From contig NZ_CP016076.1 of assembly GCF_001941625.1 (NCBI RefSeq), forward strand, positions 558,001 through 622,000: a DNA stretch of 64,000 nucleotides, written 5' to 3'. Within the stretch, counting starts at the first letter, position 1; each line of letters starts with the position of its first letter. This stretch comes from Actinoalloteichus fjordicus (lineage in GTDB: Bacteria; Actinomycetota; Actinomycetes; Mycobacteriales; Pseudonocardiaceae). Shown here piece by piece: positions 20,601 to 28,801 of the stretch. The notes beneath the pieces were generated by a model. The model searched no databases. It saw nothing but the letters and a program-made list of their open reading frames with translations, and was not told where the DNA came from. Made by a program: the position numbers and the translations under genes.

Positions 20601-21014
20601 GGCGGCGAGCCTACGCCGAGGAGGATTCGCGTTTCCGCGATGGAATTCCCGGGACATCGCCACCCCGATTGCACGTTCGACCGCGATTCCTGGAAGGCTT
20701 GGGCACCGCTGAAGGGAGCCGGTCTCGGATCCGCGCGGGAATGGGCTGCGGTGGTGTTCTGACGTGGATCTTCCGGCCGTCGTCTCGGCCGGAGAACCGC
20801 AGGCGACGACATCGTGCTTGACGTGGCGACCGGGTCTGCTTCGATGGGGCCGGACCGCGTGGGACGGATCGGCGCGATTCGGCGAGACGGTCGACGAGAC
20901 GACGTCGACCACCGGGCGGCAGCTCAGACTGCCGTTCACGGCGGATGGTCATGGCACCGCGTTCAGGGCCGTGCACGGCTCGGGGCGTGGCCGTGCAGCT
21001 AGGAGGGACTTCCT
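20601..21014. other. Divergent promoter region, no gene seen
   Basis: About 410 nt between rarD (-) and the sunset-domain gene (+). Frames on both strands look like codon-bias shadows. A perfect 8-bp hairpin, TCCGGCCG / CGGCCGGA with loop TCGTCT, lies at 20772-20793. The downstream gene has AGGAGGG at about 21001 as ribosome binding site. Confidence 0.5.
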
Positions 21015-23666
21015 GTGACCTCGATCTTCGGGCAGGTATGGCTGTGGAGCCTGCTCGCCTTCGCACTAGGAGCCTTCGTCACCTGGGCGCTCCTGGTCCG
21101 CCCTGCTCGACAACGGCTCGCGCGACTCGACGGCGACCGTGCGGCCGGTGCCGAGCTCCAGCGCGGCGAGGAGACGGGGGAGGAGCCACGCCAGCCGAGG
21201 GAGCCCCGGCGCGATGCCGACTGGCTGCGCGGGGACCCCGACGGCGACGACCTGCTCGCGGGCCTGCGGGGCACCTCGCCCGACCCGACGCAACGTGAGC
21301 CGATTCCCGAGACCTACGAGGAGTTGTGGGAGGCCGCGCCGGAGCCCGTCCCGCACCCGCCGTTGCCGCCGAGGGCGCCGGAGCCGCCGCGTGCCGCGCG
21401 ACCCGAGCCGACCCGTGCCGATTTCTTCACCGAGCAGCAGCCCGCAATTCGCCACGAGCAGCCCGACGAGTATCAGGATCAGCAACGCGCCGCCCGCGCG
21501 GCGGGCCCGCTCGACCAGTACCAGGGCCCGAGGGCCGAGCCGCAGGACCAGCGGCGGCGTCCCGAGTCGCGCGCAGACCAGACGGCAGTGATCAACAAAG
21601 CCGGACTTCCCGGCGCGCACGACGCTCGCCGCGCTGAGCTGACCAGTCGCCAGCAGCGGCCCACGCTCGGTGCGGGCGCCGGGGCTCGACCGCAGTCGGC
21701 GCGCGCCGGTCGACGGGACGAGGCGATCGGCTGGCCCGACGAGGGCCGAGACCTCCCCTCGACGCCGGAGGCGCAGCCGCACGACCCGTTGCCCGGGGCC
21801 GATCCGGACACCTGGCGGCCGTCCGAGCCGCGCGGCCTTGCCGAGCCTGCGCGTCCCCACCACGACACCCGACGCGGCCTCCCGACCCCTGAGGTCGGCC
21901 CGGTGGGAGCCTCGGCGGCCCCTGCCGAGTTCGACGCCTTCGAGGCCGCCTGGCCCCAGGGCGAGGACGCCGGACCGGGCGACGGGCCCGGCACGGGCGG
22001 CAGAGACGAACTCCTCGGCGACTTCCCCGACGCCTTCCCGGACGGTCCGTCGGCGGAGGACGCGGCCGCGAGCCACGGCGGCCCTGCGGCGGAGCCGTTC
22101 GACTCGGCTGCATCGTCGTCGGCACCGGAGTGGGCTCCGGGGGCGCGGGCAGATCAGGTGGACGAGCCGCGTACCGACTTCTTCCGTCGCGCCGACCTCG
22201 CCGCCGAGCAGCCCGCCGTCGAGCACGAGTGGCCGTCGTCGCAGGGTGCCGACTCGACCGAGCCGTCGGCGGACGCGGACGCGACGGCCTGGCCGTCGAC
22301 CCTGGACGAGCCTGCCTCGGGCCGGGCCTTGGAGACGGACCCGGTCGACGAGGCGCAGGCCTCGGAGTCGGCGGCGCCCGCCGAGTCCGACCGTGAGCAG
22401 CGGGTCTTCGATCGTGACGAGGTTCAGGAGGACTCCGCCTGGCCCGAGGCCGCGGAGTTCCAGGACCACCCCGCCGATCAGGACCTCCCCGCGTCCTCGA
22501 CGGCGCTGACCGGCCCGTCGGATTCGCCGGACCTGCCGCCGGTCTCCGACACCGCAGAGCGGGACCGAGGGGCGACACCCGAATCGAGCGCGGCGGCCGT
22601 CGAGGAGGACCACGTCTCCGTCGGGACCGATGGGCCGGGCGAGCTGCTCGACGAGGCGGCCGATGAGCACCTGGATCGCCCGCAGGACGCCCAGCCCGCC
22701 GCTGTCGACGTCACCGACCGCACGGCAGACGTGGAGGCTGCGGCGGACGCCGGGCCCGACGTCGGTCGGGAGGAGATGAGTGAGCAGACCGCGATGATCC
22801 CGATGGTGTCGATCTCCGACCACGACCACGACCACGATGCCGGCGCCGGCGCGGTCGGTGCTGCGGACTCCGCCGATCAGGACGACCCGTCGGAGAGCCA
22901 GGACACCGTCTCGCGGTCGGGTTCCTCAGCGTCGTCGAGCCTGCCTCCGGTCGGCCGATCTGCTGCGATCAACGAGAACAGGCCGACCACGAGCGACATC
23001 CCGCACGTCGCGGGGCGGCCGGCTGCCCGTCAGCTGCCGGTCGCGGCGGACCGCTCCGATCCGCTGATCGGTCTGGACGACCTGGAACTGGGCGATGCGA
23101 CGCCGTCGACCGGCGATCGGGCGGGGGCGCCCGCCGAGGCCGTCGAGCCGGAGCGGGAGCGGTCCCTGTTCGAGCCCGTGCTGGAGGCCGACGGCGCCGC
23201 GCCGGGTCCCGCGCCCAGCGGCGGCGCTGCCGAGTTCGTCTGGTTCGCGGGTCGGGGGCAGGCGGGCAACCAGAGCGGTACACCACCCCGGCCCGCGTCG
23301 CCGGTCCCACCGGGGCCGCCGCCCGCCATCCCGAGGCCTGCCATCCCCACCCCGTCCAGCACATCGGGCCGGGAGCCCTGGATTCCGATCCAGGACCTGG
23401 AGGGCAACGAGCTGGACGCGGCGACGCTCACGCCGAAGGGCGCTCAGCCGTTCGGGCCGGGTTCGGCACCTGCCGCGCCGGACGGATCGGCGCCCACCGC
23501 CGACTATCGGGTCAAGGCGAATGCGAAGACCCGTATCTATCACACCGATCAGTCGCCGCAGTTCGGCACGGCCAAGGCCCAGGTCTGGTTCCGCAGTGAG
23601 GCCGACGCCCAGCGCGCGGGCTTCGCGCCATGGCACACCCGCAGGTCGGGGTCTGCCGGGCGTTGA
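21015..23666 (+). CDS. Large acidic membrane-anchored protein with C-terminal sunset-like domain
   Basis: Predicted 883 aa. One hydrophobic segment (about residues 8-28) is followed by a basic patch. About 780 residues of Asp/Glu/Pro/Ala-rich low-complexity sequence follow with no recognisable fold, including Trp-containing repeats such as DEAIGWPDE, EDSAWPEA and FDAFEAAWP. The last 55 residues are ordered: a YRVKAN...RIYHTDQSPQFGTAKAQVWF core resembling the sunset domain at the C-terminus of mycobacterial ArfC-type proteins. By that resemblance I infer a membrane protein presenting a small globular domain on a long linker; its function is unknown. Start GTG 21015 follows a good AGGAGGG. The composition is extreme but the frame is uninterrupted and codon bias is normal. 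Confidence 0.75.
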   Translation: MTSIFGQVWLWSLLAFALGAFVTWALLVRPARQRLARLDGDRAAGAELQRGEETGEEPRQPREPRRDADWLRGDPDGDDLLAGLRGTSPDPTQREPIPETYEELWEAAPEPVPHPPLPPRAPEPPRAARPEPTRADFFTEQQPAIRHEQPDEYQDQQRAARAAGPLDQYQGPRAEPQDQRRRPESRADQTAVINKAGLPGAHDARRAELTSRQQRPTLGAGAGARPQSARAGRRDEAIGWPDEGRDLPSTPEAQPHDPLPGADPDTWRPSEPRGLAEPARPHHDTRRGLPTPEVGPVGASAAPAEFDAFEAAWPQGEDAGPGDGPGTGGRDELLGDFPDAFPDGPSAEDAAASHGGPAAEPFDSAASSSAPEWAPGARADQVDEPRTDFFRRADLAAEQPAVEHEWPSSQGADSTEPSADADATAWPSTLDEPASGRALETDPVDEAQASESAAPAESDREQRVFDRDEVQEDSAWPEAAEFQDHPADQDLPASSTALTGPSDSPDLPPVSDTAERDRGATPESSAAAVEEDHVSVGTDGPGELLDEAADEHLDRPQDAQPAAVDVTDRTADVEAAADAGPDVGREEMSEQTAMIPMVSISDHDHDHDAGAGAVGAADSADQDDPSESQDTVSRSGSSASSSLPPVGRSAAINENRPTTSDIPHVAGRPAARQLPVAADRSDPLIGLDDLELGDATPSTGDRAGAPAEAVEPERERSLFEPVLEADGAAPGPAPSGGAAEFVWFAGRGQAGNQSGTPPRPASPVPPGPPPAIPRPAIPTPSSTSGREPWIPIQDLEGNELDAATLTPKGAQPFGPGSAPAAPDGSAPTADYRVKANAKTRIYHTDQSPQFGTAKAQVWFRSEADAQRAGFAPWHTRRSGSAGR

Positions 23667-23679
23667 CCCGACCTGAGCC

Positions 23680-23708
23680 GGGGCGGGCCCGTGCGGGGCG
23701 CCCGCCCC
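23680..23708. terminator. Hairpin between convergent genes
   Basis: GGGGCGGGC and GCCCGCCCC form a perfect 9-bp stem with an 11-nt loop, 14 bases after the stop of the sunset-domain gene. korB converges from the other side. Confidence 0.6.
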
Positions 23709-23844
23709 TCCGCTCGGTGAACGAAAGGGCCGGGCCCGTCACCCGTTGCATGACCCGCCGTGGCAGTCGGTCGGCCGGTCCCGGCCGGGAAACCGGGGCC
23801 GGCCGCCCGCCGAGACCGGCCCCGCGTCGCACCGGGGCCTCGAC

Positions 23845-24906
23845 TCAGCCCACGACCGTCCAGGTCTCCCGGCCGTGTAGCAGCGCGGCGAGGTCCGGTG
23901 TCTTCGCGGCGGCCTCGGCGACCTGGGCTCTGGCCTGATCGTCGTAGGTCGGCCGGGACACCGCACGGAAGACGCCGGTGACCGTCGGGTCCAGATCCTG
24001 GCCGCCCAGCCGGGACAGCGCGAACGCGTATCCGGGGTCGGAGCGGGTCACGTCATGGACCACCAGCGCCGCGCGGTCCACCTCCGAGGTCTTGACCACC
24101 CGCAGTTCGAAGCCGTCGGCCACCACCCCGTACTCGCCGTCGGCGCCGAAGACGATCGGCTCGCCGTGCCGCAGCGGGATGATCCGCCGCTCCCGTTCGC
24201 CCGGCTCCTTGAGCACGTCGAATGCGCCGTCGTTGAAGATCGGGCAGTTCTGGTAGATCTCGACCAGTGCGGTGCCCCGGTGCTCGGCCGCCGCGCGCAG
24301 GACCTCGGTGAGCTGTCGGCGATCCGAGTCGAGCGCCCTGGCCACGAAGGTCGCCTCCGCGCCGAGGGCCAGCGACACCGGGTTGAACGGGGTGTCCACC
24401 GAGCCTGCGGGGGTCGACTTGGTGACCTTGCCGACCTCCGACGTCGGCGAGTACTGGCCCTTGGTCAGTCCGTAGATGCGGTTGTTGAACAAGAGGATCT
24501 TCAGATTCACATTGCGGCGCAGCGTGTGCACGAGATGGTTGCCGCCGATGGAGAGCGCGTCGCCGTCGCCGGTCACCACCCAGACCGACAGGTCCGGCCG
24601 CGAGGTGGCCAGCCCGGTCGCGATGGCGGGCGCCCGGCCGTGGATGGAGTGCATCCCGTAGGTGTTCAGGTAGTACGGGAATCGCGAGGAGCAGCCGATC
24701 CCCGACACGAAGACGATGTTCTCCTGCCGCAGCCCCAGTTCGGGCAGGAAGGAGCGCACGGCGGCCAGCACGGCGTAGTCGCCGCAGCCGGGGCACCAGC
24801 GCACCTCCTGGTCGGAGGTGAAGCCCTTCGCGGTCTGCTTCTCGTCGGTTCGCGGGACGCCCTCGGTGCCACCGATCAGCGGCAGCCCCAGGTCAACAGC
24901 CGTCAT
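23845..24906 (-). CDS. korB: 2-oxoacid:ferredoxin oxidoreductase subunit beta
   Basis: Beta subunit, 353 aa, of a two-subunit 2-oxoacid (probably 2-oxoglutarate) ferredoxin oxidoreductase. It binds thiamine diphosphate and one [4Fe-4S] cluster. The WCPGCG motif gives Cys38 and Cys41. The TPP motif begins GDGDALSIGGNH and ends at FNN. A later Cys (QNCPIFND) completes the usual cluster set. ATG 24906 is chosen because CGAGGAGG lies just upstream; longer frames lack a binding site. It lies 100 nt downstream of korA on the same strand. In actinobacteria this enzyme supports an oxygen-tolerant variant of the TCA cycle and supplies reduced ferredoxin. Confidence 0.93.
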   Translation of the reverse strand: MTAVDLGLPLIGGTEGVPRTDEKQTAKGFTSDQEVRWCPGCGDYAVLAAVRSFLPELGLRQENIVFVSGIGCSSRFPYYLNTYGMHSIHGRAPAIATGLATSRPDLSVWVVTGDGDALSIGGNHLVHTLRRNVNLKILLFNNRIYGLTKGQYSPTSEVGKVTKSTPAGSVDTPFNPVSLALGAEATFVARALDSDRRQLTEVLRAAAEHRGTALVEIYQNCPIFNDGAFDVLKEPGERERRIIPLRHGEPIVFGADGEYGVVADGFELRVVKTSEVDRAALVVHDVTRSDPGYAFALSRLGGQDLDPTVTGVFRAVSRPTYDDQARAQVAEAAAKTPDLAALLHGRETWTVVG

Positions 24907-25005
24907 CTGTCCTCCTCGAAAGCAGGTGCCCGGCGCGAAGTCGGGTCGTGAGGTCGGGCTCTCGTCGAAGCGGACGGTGGCCGGGTCCGCCTGCACGGTC
25001 GCGCG

Positions 25006-26919
25006 TCATGCGTCGACCTGCCGGATGACACCGGTCAACACGTTCTGCAACTCCTCGGCCTTGAAGGGCAGCCCCGCCACCTTCGTGTGGCTGACGACGT
25101 CGATCAGGTGACGTGCCCGGATCAGCATCGCGAGCTGACCGAGGTTCATCTCGGGGATGATCACCCGGTCGTAGGCGGCCAGTACCGTACCGAGATTGCC
25201 CGGCATGGGATTGAGATGACGCAGGTGCGCCGACGCGATCGACATCCCGGCCGCCCGCACTCGACGGCAGGCCGCGCCGATCGGGCCGAAGGTGGAGCCC
25301 CAGCCGAGGACGAGCACGCGAGCCTGTCCGTCCGGGTCGTCCACCGTCAGATCCGGCACGGTGATGCCGTCGATCTTGGCCTGGCGCAGCCGGACCATGC
25401 GGTCGTGGTTGTCGGGGGAGTAGGAGATGTCTCCCCGGCCGTCGGACTTCTCCAGGCCGCCGATCCGATGCTGTAATCCCGAGGTGCCCGGCACCGCCCA
25501 CGGACGGGCCAGCGTCTCCGGATCGCGCAGGTAGGGCCAGAACTCCCCGGAGCCGTCCGGCGCGTTGGGCTCCGTAGCGAAGGCCACTCGGAGGTCGGGC
25601 AGGTCGTCCACCTCGGGGACCAGCCAGGGCTCCGAGCCGTTGGCGATGTAGCCGTCCGAGAGCAGCAGCACCGGCGTCCGGTAGGTGAGAGCGATCCGCA
25701 CCGCGTCGAGCGTGACCGCGAAACAGTCGGCAGGGGAGGCGGGGGCGAGCACCGGGACGGGTGCCTCGCCGTTGCGGCCGAACATGGCCTGCAACAGGTC
25801 GGCCTGTTCGGTCTTCGTCGGCAGCCCGGTCGACGGGCCGCCGCGCTGGATGTCGCAGATCAGCAGCGGCAGCTCGGTCATCACCGCCAGCCCCACCGTC
25901 TCGGCCTTGAGCGCGATGCCGGGGCCGGAGGTGGACGTCACGCCCAGCGCCCCGCCGTAGGCCGCCCCGAGTGCCGCGCCGATGCCCGCGATCTCGTCCT
26001 CGGCCTGGAACGTCGTGACGTCGAAGTTCTTGTGCCTGCTCAACTCGTGCAGGATGTCGGAGGCAGGCGTGATCGGGTAGGTGCCCAGGAACACCGGCAG
26101 TTCGGCGAGCCTGCCCGCCGCGACGATGCCGTAGGCCAGCGCGGCGTTGCCGGTGATCTGGCGATAAGTGCCGGGGGCCAGCTTGGCGGGTGCGACCTCG
26201 TAGGTGACGGCGAAGGCCTCGGTGGTCTCGCCGTAGTTCCAGCCGGTGCGGAACGCCACGACGTTGGCCTCGGCGATGTCCGGTCGGCGTCCGAACTTCT
26301 CGCGCAGGAAGCGTTCCGTGCCCTCGGTCGGCCGGTTGTACATCCACGACAGCAGGCCGAGGGCGAACATGTTCTTCGACCGCTCCGCGTCCTTCTTCGA
26401 CACGCCCAGCTCCGTCAACGCGGTCCTGGTGAGCGTCGCCATGGCCACCTCGTGCACCTGGAACTCGGCGAGTGAGCCGTCCTCCAGCGGATTCTGCGCG
26501 TAGGCGACCTTGGTGAGGTTGCGCTTGGTGAACTCGTCGGTGTTGACGATCAGGATGCCGCCCTTGGGCAGGTCAGCGATGTTGGCCTTCAGGGCGGCGG
26601 GGTTCATCGCGACGAGTACGTCGGGACGGTCACCGGGGGTGAGGATGTCGTAGTCGGCGAAGTGGAGCTGGAAGCTCGACACGCCGGGCAGCGTCCCGGC
26701 TGGGGCCCGAATCTCGGCCGGGAAGTTCGGCAGTGTCGCGAGGTCGTTGCCGAACGCGGCGGCCTCTGAGGTGAAGCGGTCGCCGGTGAGCTGCATTCCG
26801 TCGCCGGAGTCACCCGCGAAGCGGATGACGACGCGATCGAGCCGTCTGCCCGCCGGGCGGACGGCCGATCCCGTTCCGGGGCCGGCGTGGCCTGTGTCGT
26901 CGTGATCGGTCACCGTCAT
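25006..26919 (-). CDS. korA: 2-oxoacid:ferredoxin oxidoreductase subunit alpha
   Basis: Fused alpha subunit, 637 aa. The N-terminal gamma-type domain begins VVIRFAGDSGDGMQLTGD and binds CoA-related parts. The pyrimidine-binding and core domains follow from about residue 220 (YPITPASDILHELS; FQAEDEIAGIGAALGAAYGG; TSTSGPGIALKAE). The end is the transketolase C-like domain with PEMNLGQL. ATG 26919 has GAGGA 9 nt upstream; a TTG at 26949 is possible. korA and korB form an operon. An Lrp-type regulator lies upstream on the same strand, separated by 279 nt. Confidence 0.93.
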   Translation of the reverse strand: MTVTDHDDTGHAGPGTGSAVRPAGRRLDRVVIRFAGDSGDGMQLTGDRFTSEAAAFGNDLATLPNFPAEIRAPAGTLPGVSSFQLHFADYDILTPGDRPDVLVAMNPAALKANIADLPKGGILIVNTDEFTKRNLTKVAYAQNPLEDGSLAEFQVHEVAMATLTRTALTELGVSKKDAERSKNMFALGLLSWMYNRPTEGTERFLREKFGRRPDIAEANVVAFRTGWNYGETTEAFAVTYEVAPAKLAPGTYRQITGNAALAYGIVAAGRLAELPVFLGTYPITPASDILHELSRHKNFDVTTFQAEDEIAGIGAALGAAYGGALGVTSTSGPGIALKAETVGLAVMTELPLLICDIQRGGPSTGLPTKTEQADLLQAMFGRNGEAPVPVLAPASPADCFAVTLDAVRIALTYRTPVLLLSDGYIANGSEPWLVPEVDDLPDLRVAFATEPNAPDGSGEFWPYLRDPETLARPWAVPGTSGLQHRIGGLEKSDGRGDISYSPDNHDRMVRLRQAKIDGITVPDLTVDDPDGQARVLVLGWGSTFGPIGAACRRVRAAGMSIASAHLRHLNPMPGNLGTVLAAYDRVIIPEMNLGQLAMLIRARHLIDVVSHTKVAGLPFKAEELQNVLTGVIRQVDA

Positions 26920-27198
26920 GGCTCGATTCCTCACGGCTGTCGGGGACAACGGCGTGGTCGGGCGGGGAGGGCATGGCGAACTGGGTGTCCGGCCCGCAGG
27001 CGGTCCGACAGACGTGTGACGGCGCTGCCGGGACAGGCTGGAGCGTAGAAGGCGGCACTCGACGCGGGATCGGGCCGGCAGGCTCAGGTCGTCGCGGCTC
27101 CCCCTTGAAGACTCCTGCCCGGTCTCGCCGGTGCATGCTCGTCTCTCGCCACCCAGCGTACCGACGGTTCATGGCCGAACGCTTGGATCATTCGGGGC

Positions 27199-27690
27199 TT
27201 ATCGCGCCGGTCGTCCCTCCTGCCGTGCGCCCGTGGCGCCCTCCGGCATCGCAGGCCGTTCCAACAGTTTGGACAGCACCACCGTGGAGACGGTGCGGTC
27301 GATGAAGTCGACGGCCCGCAGCCGCTCCAGCGCCGTCTCGAGATGCTGGATGCTGGCCGCGCGCAGGTGCACGATCGCATCGGCCGCGCCGGAGACGGTG
27401 TAGGCCCCGACCACCTCGGCCAACGGTTCCAGCCCCACCCTGATCTGACCGGGCGCGACATTGCCGTGGCAGTAGACCTCGACGAACGCCTCGGTGCCCC
27501 AGCCGAGTGCCTCGGGATCGACCACGGCCGTGAAGCCGCGCAGCACGCCGAGGTCGAGCAGCCGGTCCACCCGTCGTTTCACCGCGGGGGCCGACAGACC
27601 CACTCGGGCGCCGATGTCGGCGAAGCTGGAGCGGGCGTCGGCCACCATGCACGAAATGATTCGATGGTCAGTCTTGTCCATACGAAACAT
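27199..27690 (-). CDS. Lrp/AsnC family transcriptional regulator
   Basis: 163-aa amino-acid-responsive regulator. The N-terminal winged helix-turn-helix (about residues 6-55: DHRIISCMVADARSSFADIG, then GLSAPAVKRRVDRL) has the Lrp pattern. The ligand-binding ACT-like RAM domain follows (residues 65-145, with GAYTVSGAADAIVHL). ATG 27690 or the in-frame ATG 27681 may be the start. It is divergent from an arginine dihydrolase-like gene, with a 9-bp dyad in the 65-nt gap. This pairing, also known in mycobacteria next to ornithine aminotransferase genes, suggests control of arginine/ornithine use. Confidence 0.9.
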   Translation of the reverse strand: MFRMDKTDHRIISCMVADARSSFADIGARVGLSAPAVKRRVDRLLDLGVLRGFTAVVDPEALGWGTEAFVEVYCHGNVAPGQIRVGLEPLAEVVGAYTVSGAADAIVHLRAASIQHLETALERLRAVDFIDRTVSTVVLSKLLERPAMPEGATGARQEGRPAR

Positions 27691-27699
27691 TCTGCCTAT

Positions 27700-27735
27700 G
27701 AAGACGCAATAGTGCGGCGTTGTTCGTGCGTCTTC
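27700..27735. promoter_or_regulatory. Inverted repeat between Lrp regulator and hydrolase genes
   Basis: GAAGACGCA (27700-27708) and TGCGTCTTC (27727-27735) are perfect 9-bp arms, 18 nt apart. The region is AT-richer than its surroundings and lies between two divergent starts. It is a natural operator candidate for the adjacent Lrp-type protein, which binds dyads with helical phasing. Confidence 0.5.
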
Positions 27736-27755
27736 GAGGATTTACATTTCGATCC

Positions 27756-28667
27756 ATGACGGTGGCGGATGTGCGTGGTCTCGGCTCCCTCGACCAGCGG
27801 AGCGGTCTCACGGTGCTCCCGGTGCCTGCGGCACCCGACGAGCCGAGACTGCCGCGTGCCCGGCGGTACCTGATGTGCCCGCCGGAGTACTTCGAGGTCG
27901 CCTATGCGATCAACCCGTGGATGAACCTCGGGGTGGTGGTGGACCGGGCCGAGGCGATGCGCCAGTGGCAGGAGCTGCGCCGCACCTACGAGCGACTCGG
28001 CCACACGGTGGAGGTGATCACCCCGGAGCCCGGCCTGCCGGACATGGTGTTCGCGGCGAACTCGGGCACCGTGGTGGACGGGCGGGTCCTCGGCGCTCGG
28101 TTCCGCGCGCCGGAGCGGGCCGCCGAGGCGGAGCACTACCGCCGATGGTTCGGGGAGAACGGCTTCCGGGACGTGGTCATGCCCGCCTGCACGAACGAGG
28201 CGGAGGGCGACTTCACCTGGACCGGTTCAGTGCTGCTCGCCGGGACGGGATTCCGCACCGACCCGGCCGCACACGGCGAGGCCCAGGAGGTCCTGGGAGT
28301 CCCGGTCGTGTCGCTGCGGCTCGTCGACCCGCGCTACTACCACCTCGACGTCGCACTCTTCGTGCTGGCCGAGGGCGGGCCGGGCCGATCGCCGTTGGTG
28401 GCCTACCTCCCCGACGCCTTCTCACCGGGCAGCAGGCGGGTGCTCGCCAGGCTCTTCCCGGACGCCGTCCTCGCCACCGAACAGGACGCGGCCTGCCTCG
28501 GGCTCAACGCCGTCTCCGACGGCAGGCACGTCGTGCTGCCTCTGGAGGCGACCGGCCTGGCCGACCAGGTCGCCGCCCGAGGATTCGAACCGGTGTTCGT
28601 CGACGTCAGCGAGCTGCGCAAGTCCGGGGGCGGCCCGAAGTGCTGCACGATGGAACTGCGGGCCTGA
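27756..28667 (+). CDS. Dimethylarginine dimethylaminohydrolase / arginine dihydrolase-like amidinohydrolase
   Basis: Guanidino-modifying enzyme superfamily protein, 303 aa. The pentein-fold catalytic signatures are present: MVFAANSG (Asp/Asn region), GDFTW, the catalytic His in YYHLDVALF and the nucleophilic Cys in the C-terminal GGGPKCCT (Cys296 or Cys297). Candidate reactions are hydrolysis of dimethylarginine to citrulline, or of arginine to ornithine plus ammonia; the sequence alone does not decide. ATG 27756 is chosen; the frame opens at 27720. It is divergent from an Lrp regulator, which suggests induction by an amino acid. Confidence 0.85.
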   Translation: MTVADVRGLGSLDQRSGLTVLPVPAAPDEPRLPRARRYLMCPPEYFEVAYAINPWMNLGVVVDRAEAMRQWQELRRTYERLGHTVEVITPEPGLPDMVFAANSGTVVDGRVLGARFRAPERAAEAEHYRRWFGENGFRDVVMPACTNEAEGDFTWTGSVLLAGTGFRTDPAAHGEAQEVLGVPVVSLRLVDPRYYHLDVALFVLAEGGPGRSPLVAYLPDAFSPGSRRVLARLFPDAVLATEQDAACLGLNAVSDGRHVVLPLEATGLADQVAARGFEPVFVDVSELRKSGGGPKCCTMELRA

Positions 28668-28765
28668 TCGGGTCCGACGGCGGGGCGACCGGCGCCTGAC
28701 CGGGGCGGGGTGGCCGCCCGACGAGTCTCGGCTGCCCGGCAGGTGCGCAAACCGGTCGTGAGCCG

Positions 28766-28801
28766 GGCTGAGGTGCACGGGGGCGGCCCGCGACCTCAGC
28801 C
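28766..28801. terminator. Hairpin at convergent gene ends
   Basis: GGCTGAGGT and ACCTCAGCC form a perfect 9-bp stem around a GC-rich 18-nt loop. The right arm overlaps the stop codon of the histidine kinase gene on the other strand. It probably serves both converging transcripts. Confidence 0.55.
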
